62,205 bases of DNA. Source: Bradyrhizobium retamae. Its GTDB lineage: Bacteria > Pseudomonadota > Alphaproteobacteria > Rhizobiales > Xanthobacteraceae. The notes below the pieces were generated by a model. The model did no database searches. It worked only from the letters and a program-made list of their open reading frames with translations, and was not told where the DNA came from. Positions 50,131 through 59,408 of this stretch are shown one piece after another. How positions within the stretch are numbered: position 1 is the first letter of the stretch; every line of letters begins with the position of its first letter. The stretch covers positions 1 to 62,205 of the forward strand of contig NZ_LLYA01000168.1 in assembly GCF_001440415.1 (NCBI RefSeq). The letters run 5' to 3'. A program made the translations under genes and the position numbers.

Positions 50131-51420
50131 TTAATGTAGGAGCGTTTTCGCCTTCGACTGCGTCAATCCTTCCGCAAAAGACACCGCCGTGTCCAGACCC
50201 CTTCCGCTGCCAAGCGCGACAACCGCCGGCCGGCTGCGGGACAATAGCGCGTGCGCCGCGTTGCGGGTCGATTCGATGGAGACCGCATCGATCCTGGTGA
50301 CCAGCTCCTCCACCGTCAGCGGCCGTCCATAAGCCAGCACGTGCCGCGCAAGCTGTTCGGCTCGGGACGAGCAGCTTTCCAGCGCCATCAACAGCCCCGC
50401 CTTCATCTGCGCCTTGGCGCGAGCGATCTCGGCTTCGGTCAGGGTTTCCACGGCGTCGTTGATGACGTCGACGATGACCTCCATCATCTCCGGGGCGTCG
50501 CCGGGATCGGTGCCGGTGTAGAGGCCGAAGAACCCGGTATCGGTATAGGGCGCGTGGAAGGTATAGATCGAGTAGCACAGGCCGCGCTTTTCGCGCACTT
50601 CCTGGAACAGTCGCGACGACATTCCGCCGCCCAGCGTGTTGGTGAAGACCTGCAGCGAGAACAGCGACAGGTCGGTCTGCGGTACGCCTTCGAGCGCCAG
50701 CGTCAAATGCGCCTGTTCGAGGTCACGGTGTACCACGCGCGAGCCGCCCTTGCCGAACATCGCCGGTTGCGGCTTCGGCGCCGGCGTGGCGTCGAAGCTG
50801 GCAAATTTCTGCGCCGCTTCCTCCACCACGCGCTTGTGGTCGACCGCGCCGGCGGCCGCCACCACCATGTCGGGGCCGCGGTAATGCGTCGCGAGATAGC
50901 CGCGCAACATGTCGCGATCGAAATTCTTCAGCGTCTTCGCGGTGCCGAGCAGTGACCGGCCTATCGGCTGGTCCGGAAAGCAGAGCTCGTTGAGGTGCTC
51001 GAACACGACATCGTCGGGCGTATCCTGCGCCGCGCCGATTTCCTGCACGATGACGCTCTTCTCGCGCTCGAGTTCATCCGGCACGAAGGACGGATTGGTG
51101 AGGATGTCGGAGAGCACGTCGAGCGCCAGCGCTACGTCGGCCTTCATCACCCGCGCGTAATAGGCCGTGGTCTCAGTCGAGGTCCCGGCATTGAGGTCAC
51201 CGCCGACCGCCTCGATTTCTTCCACGATCTCGCGCGAGGACCGCCGCGTCGTGCCCTTGAAGGCCATGTGTTCAAGAAGATGCGAGATGCCGTGTTCGTT
51301 CGACTTTTCGTCGCGACCGCCAACGCCGGCCCAGACGCCGAGCGCCGCGGTTTCCAGATGCGGCATGGTGTCGGTGACGACGGTCAGGCCGGACGGCAGC
51401 TTGGTGACATCAACGCTCAT
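50131..51420 (-). CDS. M16 family zinc peptidase
   Basis: A 429-residue pitrilysin-type protease, like mitochondrial processing peptidase beta and bacterial PqqL/YmxG-like proteins. The inverted zinc motif is H47-LLE-H51 (GISHLLEHMAFKGT), with the third ligand Glu in the following EIEAVGGDLNAGTSTETTAY region. A second, inactive M16 half has RGLCYSIYTFHAPY. Cytoplasmic by sequence. The start at 51420 overlaps the thrC stop by ATGA, and thrC-M16 pairing is common in Rhizobiales. Confidence 0.94.
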   Translation of the reverse strand: MSVDVTKLPSGLTVVTDTMPHLETAALGVWAGVGGRDEKSNEHGISHLLEHMAFKGTTRRSSREIVEEIEAVGGDLNAGTSTETTAYYARVMKADVALALDVLSDILTNPSFVPDELEREKSVIVQEIGAAQDTPDDVVFEHLNELCFPDQPIGRSLLGTAKTLKNFDRDMLRGYLATHYRGPDMVVAAAGAVDHKRVVEEAAQKFASFDATPAPKPQPAMFGKGGSRVVHRDLEQAHLTLALEGVPQTDLSLFSLQVFTNTLGGGMSSRLFQEVREKRGLCYSIYTFHAPYTDTGFFGLYTGTDPGDAPEMMEVIVDVINDAVETLTEAEIARAKAQMKAGLLMALESCSSRAEQLARHVLAYGRPLTVEELVTRIDAVSIESTRNAAHALLSRSRPAVVALGSGRGLDTAVSFAEGLTQSKAKTLLH

Positions 51421-52835
51421 CCGGCAACTCCTTGCTTCGCGGCGCGGCTGACCGAGCGCACGAATCGCTCCACCTCGGCTGAATCGTTTTTCATCACCGT
51501 GATGTGTTCCGATTTGGTCATGAGGCCGTCGAGCCAGGCCGGCAGTTTCGGCCGCACGCCGCACGCGGCTTCCACCGCATCGGGGAACTTGGCCGGATGC
51601 GCGGTCGACAGCACGATGTTGGGGATCTTCGAGTCCGACGTATCGCGATCGGCCACCGCCAGCGCCACCGCGGTATGGGGATCGACGAGGTCGCCGGCCT
51701 CGCGCCAGGCGGCGCGGATCGCAGCCGACGTCTCGGTTTCGTCAGCGCGGCCAGCGTCGAACTCCTCGCGGATCGCCGCCAGCATGGCATCCGGCAGCAC
51801 GAAACGTCCGGACTGTTTTAGCGAGGCCATCAGCCGGCGGACGCCGTCGGCGTCGCGGCGGCTCGCCTCGAACAACAGCCGCTCGAAATTCGAGGAGACC
51901 TGGATGTCCATCGAGGGCGAAGCGGAGGCGTGAACTTCGCGGACTTCATAGATACCGGTCTTGAGCGTGCGCGGCAGGATGTCGTTGACGTTGGAGGCGA
52001 TGCGCAGCCAGCGCACCGGCAGGCCCATCCTCTTCGCCACGTAGCCCGCAAAGATGTCGCCGAAATTTCCCGTTGGCACAGTGAAATCCACGGTACGCGC
52101 GGGCGCACCGAGCGCCACCGCCGACGTGAAGTAATACACCACCTGTGCGACGATCCGCGCCCAGTTGATCGAATTGACGCCCGACAGCGAGACCGCGTCG
52201 CGAAAGCCGTGATGGTTGAACATCGCCTTCACGAGTGCCTGACAGTCGTCGAAGGTACCCTCGATCGCCAGCGCATGCACGTTGGACGCGCCCGTCGTCG
52301 TCATCATCCGCCGCTGCACGTCGGAGATACGCCCGTTCGGGAACAGCACGACGAGGTCGACATTGTCGAGATTGGCGAACGCATCAACCGCGGCGCCGCC
52401 GGTATCGCCTGAGGTCGCGACAACGATGGTGGTGCGCTGATTTCGCTTGGCCAGCACGTGATCCATCAGCCGCGAGATCAACTGCATCGCGACGTCCTTG
52501 AACGCCAGCGTCGGGCCGTGGAACAGCTCCAGCACGAATTGATGGGGGCTGACCTGGTTCAGCGGCACCACCGCGGGATGGCGGAACGTCGCATAAGCCT
52601 CATTCGCCATGCGGCCGAGATCGGCGTCGGAAATTTCGCCCGCGGCAAACGGCTTGATGACGTCAACGGCAACTTCCCAATAGGGCCGGCCGAAGAAGGA
52701 GGCGATGGTCTCGCTCGATAATTGCGGCCAGACCTCAGGCACGTAGAGGCCGCCGTCGCGGGCGAGCCCGGTCAGCATCACATCGCAGAAACCCAGGACG
52801 GGGGCCTCCCCCCGCGTCGAAATATAGCGCGTCAA
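51417..52835 (-). CDS. thrC: Threonine synthase
   Basis: A 472-residue PLP enzyme that converts O-phosphohomoserine to threonine. It starts TRYISTRGEAPVLGFCDVML, and the PLP Lys is K113 in FHGPTLAFKDVAMQ. The SGDTGGAAVDAF and VPTGNFGDIFAGYVAKRMGL segments bind the cofactor phosphate. The start is TTG at 52835: gggagg on the minus strand lies about 5-10 bases before it and a longer TTG frame would overlap that site. The gene is translationally coupled to the M16 peptidase downstream. Confidence 0.95.
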   Translation of the reverse strand: MTRYISTRGEAPVLGFCDVMLTGLARDGGLYVPEVWPQLSSETIASFFGRPYWEVAVDVIKPFAAGEISDADLGRMANEAYATFRHPAVVPLNQVSPHQFVLELFHGPTLAFKDVAMQLISRLMDHVLAKRNQRTTIVVATSGDTGGAAVDAFANLDNVDLVVLFPNGRISDVQRRMMTTTGASNVHALAIEGTFDDCQALVKAMFNHHGFRDAVSLSGVNSINWARIVAQVVYYFTSAVALGAPARTVDFTVPTGNFGDIFAGYVAKRMGLPVRWLRIASNVNDILPRTLKTGIYEVREVHASASPSMDIQVSSNFERLLFEASRRDADGVRRLMASLKQSGRFVLPDAMLAAIREEFDAGRADETETSAAIRAAWREAGDLVDPHTAVALAVADRDTSDSKIPNIVLSTAHPAKFPDAVEAACGVRPKLPAWLDGLMTKSEHITVMKNDSAEVERFVRSVSRAAKQGVAG

Positions 52836-53172
52836 ACCACCCTCCAAAGGCGCAAGCCCTATGCCAAGCCTTTGATATTAGCCATGAATTAGATTTCGCC
52901 AAGCGCGAAGCGAGGGCGCACCATAATGGGTTTTGTGGCCAAGGGGAAATGGCTCGTGGACGAAAAGAGCGGCGCAGGTTGGGGGCCAGCGGCCTCATGG
53001 TTCGAGACGCGCGGCGCGGCCGCGCACCTCACCACCATGAGGGCTCCGAGCTGAACACGCCTTCCGAAGGCAGCCTCCAATACGCCACGGCCTATCGGCT
53101 CAATTACTGTTGCCTCTGGAATATCGGCTCACCCGCTTTCGCAGGCGACGACAACTGAGTGTGCGCCCGCCC
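52836..53172. other. Intergenic region with palindromic repeat
   Basis: 337 bases between thrC and the LolC/E-type gene, which share a strand. An inverted repeat cctcatggt / accatgagg spans 52993-53042 and encloses a gcgcgg/ccgcgc core. The short open frames here have no family features. Confidence 0.55.
52993..53042. repeat. Palindromic repeat between thrC and LolC/E gene
   Basis: A 9-bp perfect outer stem (cctcatggt / accatgagg) encloses gcgcggcgcggccgcgc, giving a strong cruciform or hairpin. It resembles a dispersed Rhizobiales type; other copies were not found in the window. Confidence 0.6.
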
Positions 53173-54441
53173 TCACCCATATCGAAGCACATCGACTGGA
53201 TCGAGCCGCGCGGCGCGCCAGGATGGATAGAGCGTCGCGAGCAATGACAGCGTCAATGCCATGGCCACGACGGCGGCGGTTTCGGCAAAATCGATCTCCG
53301 CCGGCAGCTTCGACAAGAAGTAGAGTTTTGGTGGAAACAGCTCGGTATTGGTGAGCCAGGACAGGAATTGCCGGATCGTTTCGATATTCAGGCAAACCAG
53401 CATGCCGACGAGCAGTCCGGTCACCGTGCCGAGCACACCGATCGCAGCACCTGCGATCAGGAATATCCGCATGATTGCCCCTCGCGAGGCGCCCACGGTG
53501 CGCAGAATCGCGATGTCGCTCCCCTTGTCCTTCACCAGCATGATCAGGCCCGACACGATGTTCAGCGCGGCGACCAGCACGATCAAGGTCAGGATCAAGA
53601 ACATGACATTGCGCTCGACCTGAAGTGCGGCGAAGAAGGCCGAGGTGCGCCGTCGCCAATCGACGAGGAATACCGGCCGCCCCGCAGCGTCAACTACCGG
53701 CCTTCGGAAGCTGTCGACCCGGTCAGGGCTGCCGTCGATAAAAATTTCGATGGCGCTCACGTCATCGGCCCGGTTGAAATAGGCCTGCGCCTCGGCGAGC
53801 GGCAGAAAGACCATCACGGAATCATATTCCGACATGTCGATGCTGAACACCGCCGCAACCTTGTACGGCTTGATCCGCGCCATCGTGCCCTTCGACCTCG
53901 CTACGCCATCTGGCGCGACCAGCGTGATGTTGTCGCCGGCACGCAGCGACAACTGATCGGCAAGCCTGCGTCCGATCGCGACCCCTTGCCCCTGGTCGAA
54001 TCCTTCCAGCGAGCCCTGCTGGATGTTGCCGGCGATCGCGGCAAGTTTGTTGAGATCGTCGGAGCGAATGCCGCGAACGAGCACGCCGGAGGCGTTGTGC
54101 GCCGACGATGCGAGGGCCGGAGCGTCCACCACGGGAACGGCGAGCCGTATGCCTGGAACCCGACCGATGCGCTCGGTGACGTCCTCCCAGTCCGTCAACG
54201 GCTGCTCCAGCGGTTGCACCAGAAGGTGGCCGTTCAGGCCGACGATCTTGCCCACCAGCTCCTTGCGGAAGCCGTTCATGACCGCCATCACGATAATCAG
54301 CGTCGCAACGCCGAGCATGATGCCGAGGAAGGAAAAACCGGCGATAACGGAAATGAAGCCTTCCTTGCGACGCGCCCGCAAGTACCGCCCGGACAGCAGC
54401 CATTCGAATGCCGAGAACGGCAGGGGGCGCGGATTCTCCAT
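53173..54441 (-). CDS. Lipoprotein-releasing ABC transporter permease (LolC/LolE)
   Basis: A 422-residue inner-membrane permease of the LolC/E type. It has four helices (~28-52, 277-302, 322-350, 385-408), with a large periplasmic domain between helices 1 and 2. Typical: SGRYLRARRKEGFISVIAGF, VMAVMNGFRKELVGKIVGLN and DIAILRTVGASRGAIMRIFL. It moves lipoproteins from the inner membrane to LolA. Single LolC/E genes (often called LolF) occur in alphaproteobacteria. The ATPase gene lolD, which usually follows directly, is absent; the next gene is thrC. Confidence 0.93.
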   Translation of the reverse strand: MENPRPLPFSAFEWLLSGRYLRARRKEGFISVIAGFSFLGIMLGVATLIIVMAVMNGFRKELVGKIVGLNGHLLVQPLEQPLTDWEDVTERIGRVPGIRLAVPVVDAPALASSAHNASGVLVRGIRSDDLNKLAAIAGNIQQGSLEGFDQGQGVAIGRRLADQLSLRAGDNITLVAPDGVARSKGTMARIKPYKVAAVFSIDMSEYDSVMVFLPLAEAQAYFNRADDVSAIEIFIDGSPDRVDSFRRPVVDAAGRPVFLVDWRRRTSAFFAALQVERNVMFLILTLIVLVAALNIVSGLIMLVKDKGSDIAILRTVGASRGAIMRIFLIAGAAIGVLGTVTGLLVGMLVCLNIETIRQFLSWLTNTELFPPKLYFLSKLPAEIDFAETAAVVAMALTLSLLATLYPSWRAARLDPVDVLRYG

Positions 54442-54596
54442 GGTCCATTCATAGCGCGTTTTTGGAACGATTGGCGCGCTAGCTTTGAAGAATGGTTCTC
54501 ATCCACCGCCATATTCCTGCCATGCCAGATCAGGTGGCGCTTCCTTTGCGGATGCCCTGGGTCAAGCCTCGAAGTTCAATACGCGTTCGCTCAAGC

Positions 54597-56801
54597 TCAA
54601 CCGACGTCCGGCATTTCCTCCAGCAGCTTGTCGAGCGTGATCGGATAGTCGCGCACGCGGACGCCGGTGGCGTTGTAGACGGCGTTGGCGACCGCCGCCG
54701 CCACACCGCAGATGCCGAGTTCGGCGACACCCTTGGCCTTCATCGGCGACGACATCGGGTCGGTCTCGTCGAGGAAGATCATGTCCTGATGCGGAATGTC
54801 GGCGTGAACCGGGACCTCGTACCCAGCCAGATCATGGTTGACGAAGAATCCAGCGCGCTCGTCGACGACGAGTTCCTCCATCAGCGCCGCGCCAACGCCC
54901 ATGGTCATCGCGCCGATCACCTGACTGCGCGCGGTCTTCGGATTGAGAATGCGGCCGGCGGCACAGACCGCAAGCATCCGGCGCACACGGATCTCGGCCG
55001 TGGCGGTATCGACGCCGACTTCGACGAAGTGCGCGCCGAAGGTCGATTGCTGATACTTCTTGTCGATGTCGCCATACTCAATGCCGTCCTCGGCACCGAG
55101 GCCGCTATCGCCCGCGGCCTGCGCCAGCGGCACGCGCCGATTACCCGAGCGAACCTCACCATCAGCGAACTCCGCTTCCGCCGAGTTGAAACCAAGTTTT
55201 TGCGCGACCGCCTCGCGCAGCTTGACACAGGCGGCATAAACGCCTGCGGTCGAGTTGTTGCCGCCCCATTGTCCGCCGGAGCCTGATGACACCGGGAAGG
55301 TCGAGTCTCCCAAACGCACCACCACTTTCTCCATCGGCACACCCATCATCTCGGCCGCAGTCTGCGCGATGATCGTGTAGCTGCCGGTGCCGATGTCGGT
55401 CATATCGGTCTCGACGGTTACAACGCCGTTGTTGTCGAGCCGCACACGCGCGGCCGACTTCGTCAGCAAATTGTTGCGAAACGCGGCAGCGACGCCGATG
55501 CCGACCAGCCAACGCCCGTCGCCAACCCTGCCCGGCTGCGGATTGCGTTTGTTCCAGCCGAAGCGCTCCGCGCCTGTCCGCAGGCACTCGGTGAGGCGGC
55601 GCTGCGAGAACGGCCGCTCCGGCTTCTCCGGATCGACCTGGGTATCGTTGATGATCCGGAACTCGATCGGATCCATGGCGAGCCGCTCGGCCATTTCGTC
55701 AACCGCGATTTCAAGCGCCATCATGCCCGACGCCTCGCCCGGCGCGCGCATGGCGTTGCCTTCGGGCAAGTTCAGCACGGCGAGCCGCGTGGCGGTCATG
55801 CGGTTGGCGCCGGCATATAGCAGCCGCGTCTGGGCGACCGCGCCCTCGGGCCTGCCGCCGGGCAGATTGCCGGACCACTCTTCATGACCGATGGCCGAGA
55901 TTTTGCCATCCCTGGCCGCACCGATGCGGATGCGCTGGATCGTTGCGGGGCGATGTGTGGTGTTGTTGAAGACAAAGGGCCGCGGCAGCGCCACCTTCAC
56001 GGGCCGCCCGGTTGCGCGTGCGCCGAGTGCCGCGAGCAATGCATCCGAGCGAACGAACAGTTTAGAGCCGAAGCCGCCACCGATGAAGGGCGAAATCAGA
56101 CGAACGTTCTCCTTCGGAATGTCCAGCGTCTTCGCCACCTCCCCCACCCCCCAGGCGATCATCTGGTTCGAGGTCCAGAGCGTGAGCTTGTCGCCATTCC
56201 AGGCGGCGATCGAGGCATGCGGCTCCATCATCGCATGCGCCTGATCGGGCGTGGTGTAGTTGGCGTCGAGTTGAACCGGCGCTGCGGCAAATGCGTCGGC
56301 AAAATCACCGACCGCGGTATCGGCCGGACCGCCGAATACGGGCCGGGGCTTGGCAATGTCCTTGACCGCCGCGAGATCGAAGGCGCCATCAGTTCGGACA
56401 TAGTCGACGCGGACGAGTTCCGCGGCCGCGCGGGCCTGCTCGAAGGTATCGGCAACCACGAGCGCGATCGCCTGGTGATAATGCTCGATGTCGGGACCGC
56501 CGAGCAGCTTCGCAGTGTTGCGGTCACCCTTGCCGAGCTTGCCGGCATTGTCAGCCGTGACGATGGCGCGCACGCCGGGTGCCGACTTGGCGGCAGAGAA
56601 ATCCATACCGGCGATCCGGCCCTTAGCGATGGCCGAGCCGATCACGTAGCCGTAAGCCGGATTTGAAACGCCTTCATGGTGCTCGTAGGCATAACGCGCG
56701 GTCCCCGTGGTCTTGAGCGGACCATCGATGCGATCGGCGGGCTTGCCGACCACCTTGAGCTGGTCGATCGGATTGATTGTGGCAGGGGTTTCGAATCTCA
56801 T
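54597..56801 (-). CDS. paoC: Aldehyde oxidoreductase molybdenum-binding subunit
   Basis: A 734-residue large subunit of the xanthine oxidase family, PaoC (YagR) type, which binds the molybdenum cofactor (MCD) and oxidises aldehydes to acids. Marks: GKPADRIDGPLKTTGTARYA, GGGFGSKL and the catalytic Glu ~694 in KGVAELGICG, where the usual Gly before Ala/Glu is changed to Ala. No signal peptide, so export depends on the Tat signal of the small subunit. Third gene of paoABC, 16 bases after paoB. Confidence 0.94.
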   Translation of the reverse strand: MRFETPATINPIDQLKVVGKPADRIDGPLKTTGTARYAYEHHEGVSNPAYGYVIGSAIAKGRIAGMDFSAAKSAPGVRAIVTADNAGKLGKGDRNTAKLLGGPDIEHYHQAIALVVADTFEQARAAAELVRVDYVRTDGAFDLAAVKDIAKPRPVFGGPADTAVGDFADAFAAAPVQLDANYTTPDQAHAMMEPHASIAAWNGDKLTLWTSNQMIAWGVGEVAKTLDIPKENVRLISPFIGGGFGSKLFVRSDALLAALGARATGRPVKVALPRPFVFNNTTHRPATIQRIRIGAARDGKISAIGHEEWSGNLPGGRPEGAVAQTRLLYAGANRMTATRLAVLNLPEGNAMRAPGEASGMMALEIAVDEMAERLAMDPIEFRIINDTQVDPEKPERPFSQRRLTECLRTGAERFGWNKRNPQPGRVGDGRWLVGIGVAAAFRNNLLTKSAARVRLDNNGVVTVETDMTDIGTGSYTIIAQTAAEMMGVPMEKVVVRLGDSTFPVSSGSGGQWGGNNSTAGVYAACVKLREAVAQKLGFNSAEAEFADGEVRSGNRRVPLAQAAGDSGLGAEDGIEYGDIDKKYQQSTFGAHFVEVGVDTATAEIRVRRMLAVCAAGRILNPKTARSQVIGAMTMGVGAALMEELVVDERAGFFVNHDLAGYEVPVHADIPHQDMIFLDETDPMSSPMKAKGVAELGICGVAAAVANAVYNATGVRVRDYPITLDKLLEEMPDVG

Positions 56802-56817
56802 GGATCAACCTTTCGGA

Positions 56818-57768
56818 TCAGCCTTTCGCTTCAGCCAGCACGGCGCCCAACGTGCGTTCGGCTAGCGCCAGCTTGAATGCATTCTCCCGCGTCGGCCTGG
56901 CATCGGCGAGCAACTGTGCGGCGACCGCCTTGGCGCCACGCGGCATCTGGGTCTCGGCCGCCTCGACACGCCATGGCTTGTGCGCGACGCCGCCGAGCGC
57001 GACACGCCCCGTTCCGTCGCGCTGCACAATCGCAGCCACCGATACCAGCGCGAAGGCGTAAGAAGCGCGGTCGCGCACCTTGCGGTAGATCTGCTTGCCG
57101 CCGACGGGTTTTGGCAGCGTCACCGCCGTGATCAACTCGCCCGGCATCAACGTCGTTTCGATATGCGGCGTATCGCCGGGCAGACGGTAAAATTCGGCAA
57201 TCGGGATCGTTCGCGTCGCGCCGTCGGGCTGCACGGTTTCGACGGTGGCATCGAGCGCGCGCATCGCCACCGCCATATCGCTCGGATGGGTCGCGATGCA
57301 GGCTTCGCTTGCGCCTACAACGGCATGCTGGCGGCTGAAGCCGCCGATCGCCGCACAGCCGCTGCCGGGCTTCCGTTTATTGCAGGACTGATTGGTGTCA
57401 TAGAAATATGGGCAGCGCGTTCGCTGCAGCAGATTTCCTGCGGTCGTCGCCATGTTGCGCAATTGCCCCGAGGCGCCGGCGAGCAACGCGCGCGACAATA
57501 CGCCGTAATCGCGCCGTACCCGCGCGTCCGCGGCGAGATCGGTGTTGCGCACCAGCGCGCCGATGCGTAGTCCGCCCTCTTGCGTCGACTCGATCTTGTC
57601 GAGTGCAAGGCCGTTGACGTCGATCAGATGGGCCGGCGTCTCGATCTCGAGTTTCATCAGGTCCAGGAGATTGGTGCCACCGGCGATGAATTTGGCATCG
57701 GGCTTGCGCATCGCGGAAGCCGCAGCCTCAGCCGGCGTGCGGGCGCGTTCGTAGGTGAATGATCTCAT
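56818..57768 (-). CDS. paoB: Aldehyde oxidoreductase FAD-binding subunit
   Basis: A 316-residue FAD subunit of the xanthine-dehydrogenase family. The FAD motif is KFIAGGTNLLDLMKLEIETP, then SGQLRNMATTAGNLLQRTRC. The insert RCPYFYDTNQSCNKRKPGSG with a further Cys carries the extra [4Fe-4S] cluster found in PaoB but not in standard xanthine dehydrogenases. The start at 57768 overlaps the paoA stop by ATGA. Electron flow is Mo to two [2Fe-2S] to FAD. Confidence 0.94.
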   Translation of the reverse strand: MRSFTYERARTPAEAAASAMRKPDAKFIAGGTNLLDLMKLEIETPAHLIDVNGLALDKIESTQEGGLRIGALVRNTDLAADARVRRDYGVLSRALLAGASGQLRNMATTAGNLLQRTRCPYFYDTNQSCNKRKPGSGCAAIGGFSRQHAVVGASEACIATHPSDMAVAMRALDATVETVQPDGATRTIPIAEFYRLPGDTPHIETTLMPGELITAVTLPKPVGGKQIYRKVRDRASYAFALVSVAAIVQRDGTGRVALGGVAHKPWRVEAAETQMPRGAKAVAAQLLADARPTRENAFKLALAERTLGAVLAEAKG

Positions 57769-58415
57769 GCGGGCCTCCCGGCGACTTCCGATATTGCCTC
57801 GGCGATGTTGGAATAGGCGCCGCAACGGCAGATGTTGCCGCTCATGCGCTCGCGGAGCTCGGGATTGCTGAGTTGCGGCGGCGCCTTCAGGTCGGTAGTG
57901 ACGTGGCTCGGGATGCCGGCCTTGATCTCGTCGAGCACTGCGACGGCCGAGCAAATTTGTCCCGGCGTGCAATAGCCGCATTGGTAACCGTCATGCTTGA
58001 CGAAAGCGGCCTGCATCGGGTGCATGTTCTCAGGCGTGCCGAGCCCTTCGATGGTCGTAATGCGCTCGCCTTCGTGCATCACGGCGAGCGTCATGCAGGA
58101 ATTGATCCGCCTTCCGCCAACGATGACGGTGCAAGCGCCGCACTGGCCATGATCGCAGCCCTTCTTGGTGCCGGTGAGATGCAGGTGCTCGCGCAGCGCA
58201 TCGAGCAGCGTGGTTCGTGGGTCGAGCGTGAGGCCGCGCGCCGCTCCGTTCACGGTCAACGAGACTTTCCATACGGCAGAGACGTCGGCGACGGCAGCCT
58301 CCACGGCAGGCACTTGCGCATTGACGATGGACGGCGCGGCCGTCAGCGCTATTGATGCGGCGCTTCCCGCCAACAGCTTACGCCGCGATAATTCGAAGTC
58401 GCTCGGACTTTTCAT
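57765..58415 (-). CDS. paoA: Aldehyde oxidoreductase iron-sulphur subunit, Tat-exported
   Basis: A 216-residue [2Fe-2S] subunit. The N-terminus has a Tat motif (SRRKLLAGSAASIALT), which would carry the assembled complex to the periplasm. Cluster I ligands are in GCDHGQCGACTV and later INSC; cluster II ligands are in YQCGYCTPGQICS and NICRCGAYSN. First gene of the operon. The 243 bases upstream, towards a decayed LysR gene, hold the promoter. Confidence 0.94.
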   Translation of the reverse strand: MKSPSDFELSRRKLLAGSAASIALTAAPSIVNAQVPAVEAAVADVSAVWKVSLTVNGAARGLTLDPRTTLLDALREHLHLTGTKKGCDHGQCGACTVIVGGRRINSCMTLAVMHEGERITTIEGLGTPENMHPMQAAFVKHDGYQCGYCTPGQICSAVAVLDEIKAGIPSHVTTDLKAPPQLSNPELRERMSGNICRCGAYSNIAEAISEVAGRPA

Positions 58416-58658
58416 GTCATGTTCCCGTTTGTGCTTTTCGCCCGGATCACATTCGAGACAGGGCGCGGTCTTTACCGCTGCCCGCGTGAATTATCCGGCT
58501 GCGCTCCTGTAACTGCGCCGCGTTCCGGCTGTTCCTGGCCGGCGTTCACGTTTGATAGAGCGCGACGGTACGAGCGATGCGGAGCCCAACATCGCAGCCG
58601 CAGGCGACGCTCTATTAGAATCGTAGAATTGGTTTGTACCTATGAATTGGATTCATGA

Positions 58659-58775
58659 ATGGCGCGGCAAAACTTCAGCCATCTCACCGCGTTCCTTGCA
58701 GTGGCGCGCGAAAGAAGCTTCACCCGGGCGGCGGCGCAGCTTGGTGTTTCACGCCGTTTTTGCCGTGCTGGTTGA
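58659..58775 (+). pseudogene. Truncated LysR-family regulator remnant
   Basis: The frame begins at 58659 as MARQNFSHLTAFLAVARERS, then FTRAAAQLGVS, the start of a LysR helix-turn-helix. After about codon 31 it diverges into RRFCRAG and a stop at 58773-58775. The rest of the ~300-residue protein is missing. It is divergent from paoABC, where a LysR regulator often stands. It is a remnant that cannot bind as a full regulator; a deletion with its break near 58751 is inferred. Confidence 0.85.
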
Positions 58776-58814
58776 GGCGCTGGTTACCGGCGCTGGTGCT
58801 TGTCGCCGGCCCAA

Positions 58815-58844
58815 CAAAAAGGGCCGCAGGCGAACCTGCGGCCC
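58815..58844 (-). terminator. Minus-strand terminator
   Basis: A perfect 10-bp stem (gggccgcagg / cctgcggccc) with loop cgaa. On the minus strand it is followed by tttttgtt. It would end a minus transcript coming from the small gene at 59040-59252. Confidence 0.82.
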
Positions 58845-58873
58845 TCTCTCCTGGAAGGGTCCGTCACTGATTT

Positions 58874-58951
58874 GTGCAGACCTTCATGGTTTTCATGCTG
58901 GTGTCGGCCGCCATCCTGGTCGCGCGCCACCTGAAATTCGGCGGCGCTTGA
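58874..58951 (+). CDS. Possible 25-residue membrane peptide
   Basis: A GTG-started frame encodes VQTFMVFMLVSAAILVARHL then KFGGA: a hydrophobic helix of about 16 residues with a basic end. Third codon positions are G/C-rich, which is coding-like. There is no strong ribosome site and it lies against a minus-strand transcript, so it could be chance. Confidence 0.2.
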   Translation: MQTFMVFMLVSAAILVARHLKFGGA

Positions 58952-59039
58952 ATGATGACGACAAACGCGCGAGGGAATCGATTGTTCCAGTTATTCCCGA
59001 TCTTGCCGAGGATGGACCGTCGGACAAGGCGGCGGCGAA

Positions 59040-59252
59040 CTAGTCTTTCTGGGGTCGTTCCAGGCTTTTGAGATATTTCAGCCCCTCGACCGCCAGTAGC
59101 TCGGTGTCGGTCTCGCCCGCCATGCAGCGCTGCCGGATAAAACGCTGGAGGCTGGCGCGGCGTGGGTCGTTCTCGTCGATACCGCTGTGGATCAGCAGGT
59201 AGACGCTCCAGGCCCGTGCAAACGCGGCTTCTGCGATATCCGGGCTGTTCAT
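59040..59252 (-). CDS. Small hypothetical protein
   Basis: A 70-residue protein, predicted fully helical: SPDIAEAAFARAWSVYLLIH then RASLQRFIRQRCMAGETDTE. The start MNSPDI at 59252 has aaggag 6-11 bases upstream. I associate it with Bradyrhizobium small proteins; function unknown. It may share a transcript with nothing else, ending at the terminator at 58815-58844. Confidence 0.7.
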   Translation of the reverse strand: MNSPDIAEAAFARAWSVYLLIHSGIDENDPRRASLQRFIRQRCMAGETDTELLAVEGLKYLKSLERPQKD

Positions 59253-59408
59253 CCAGCTCTCCTTGCAAATGCTCCGCAAGGTTACTTTGCCAGTTTTTCC
59301 CGTCAACTGGCGACAGACTATCCGGTTAATCTTCTTGCTTGGTCGCTACGGAATAAAAGTCGATTTGCGGGATGATGCGCGAATTGCAGCGCGAACGGAT
59401 CGCCCCGT

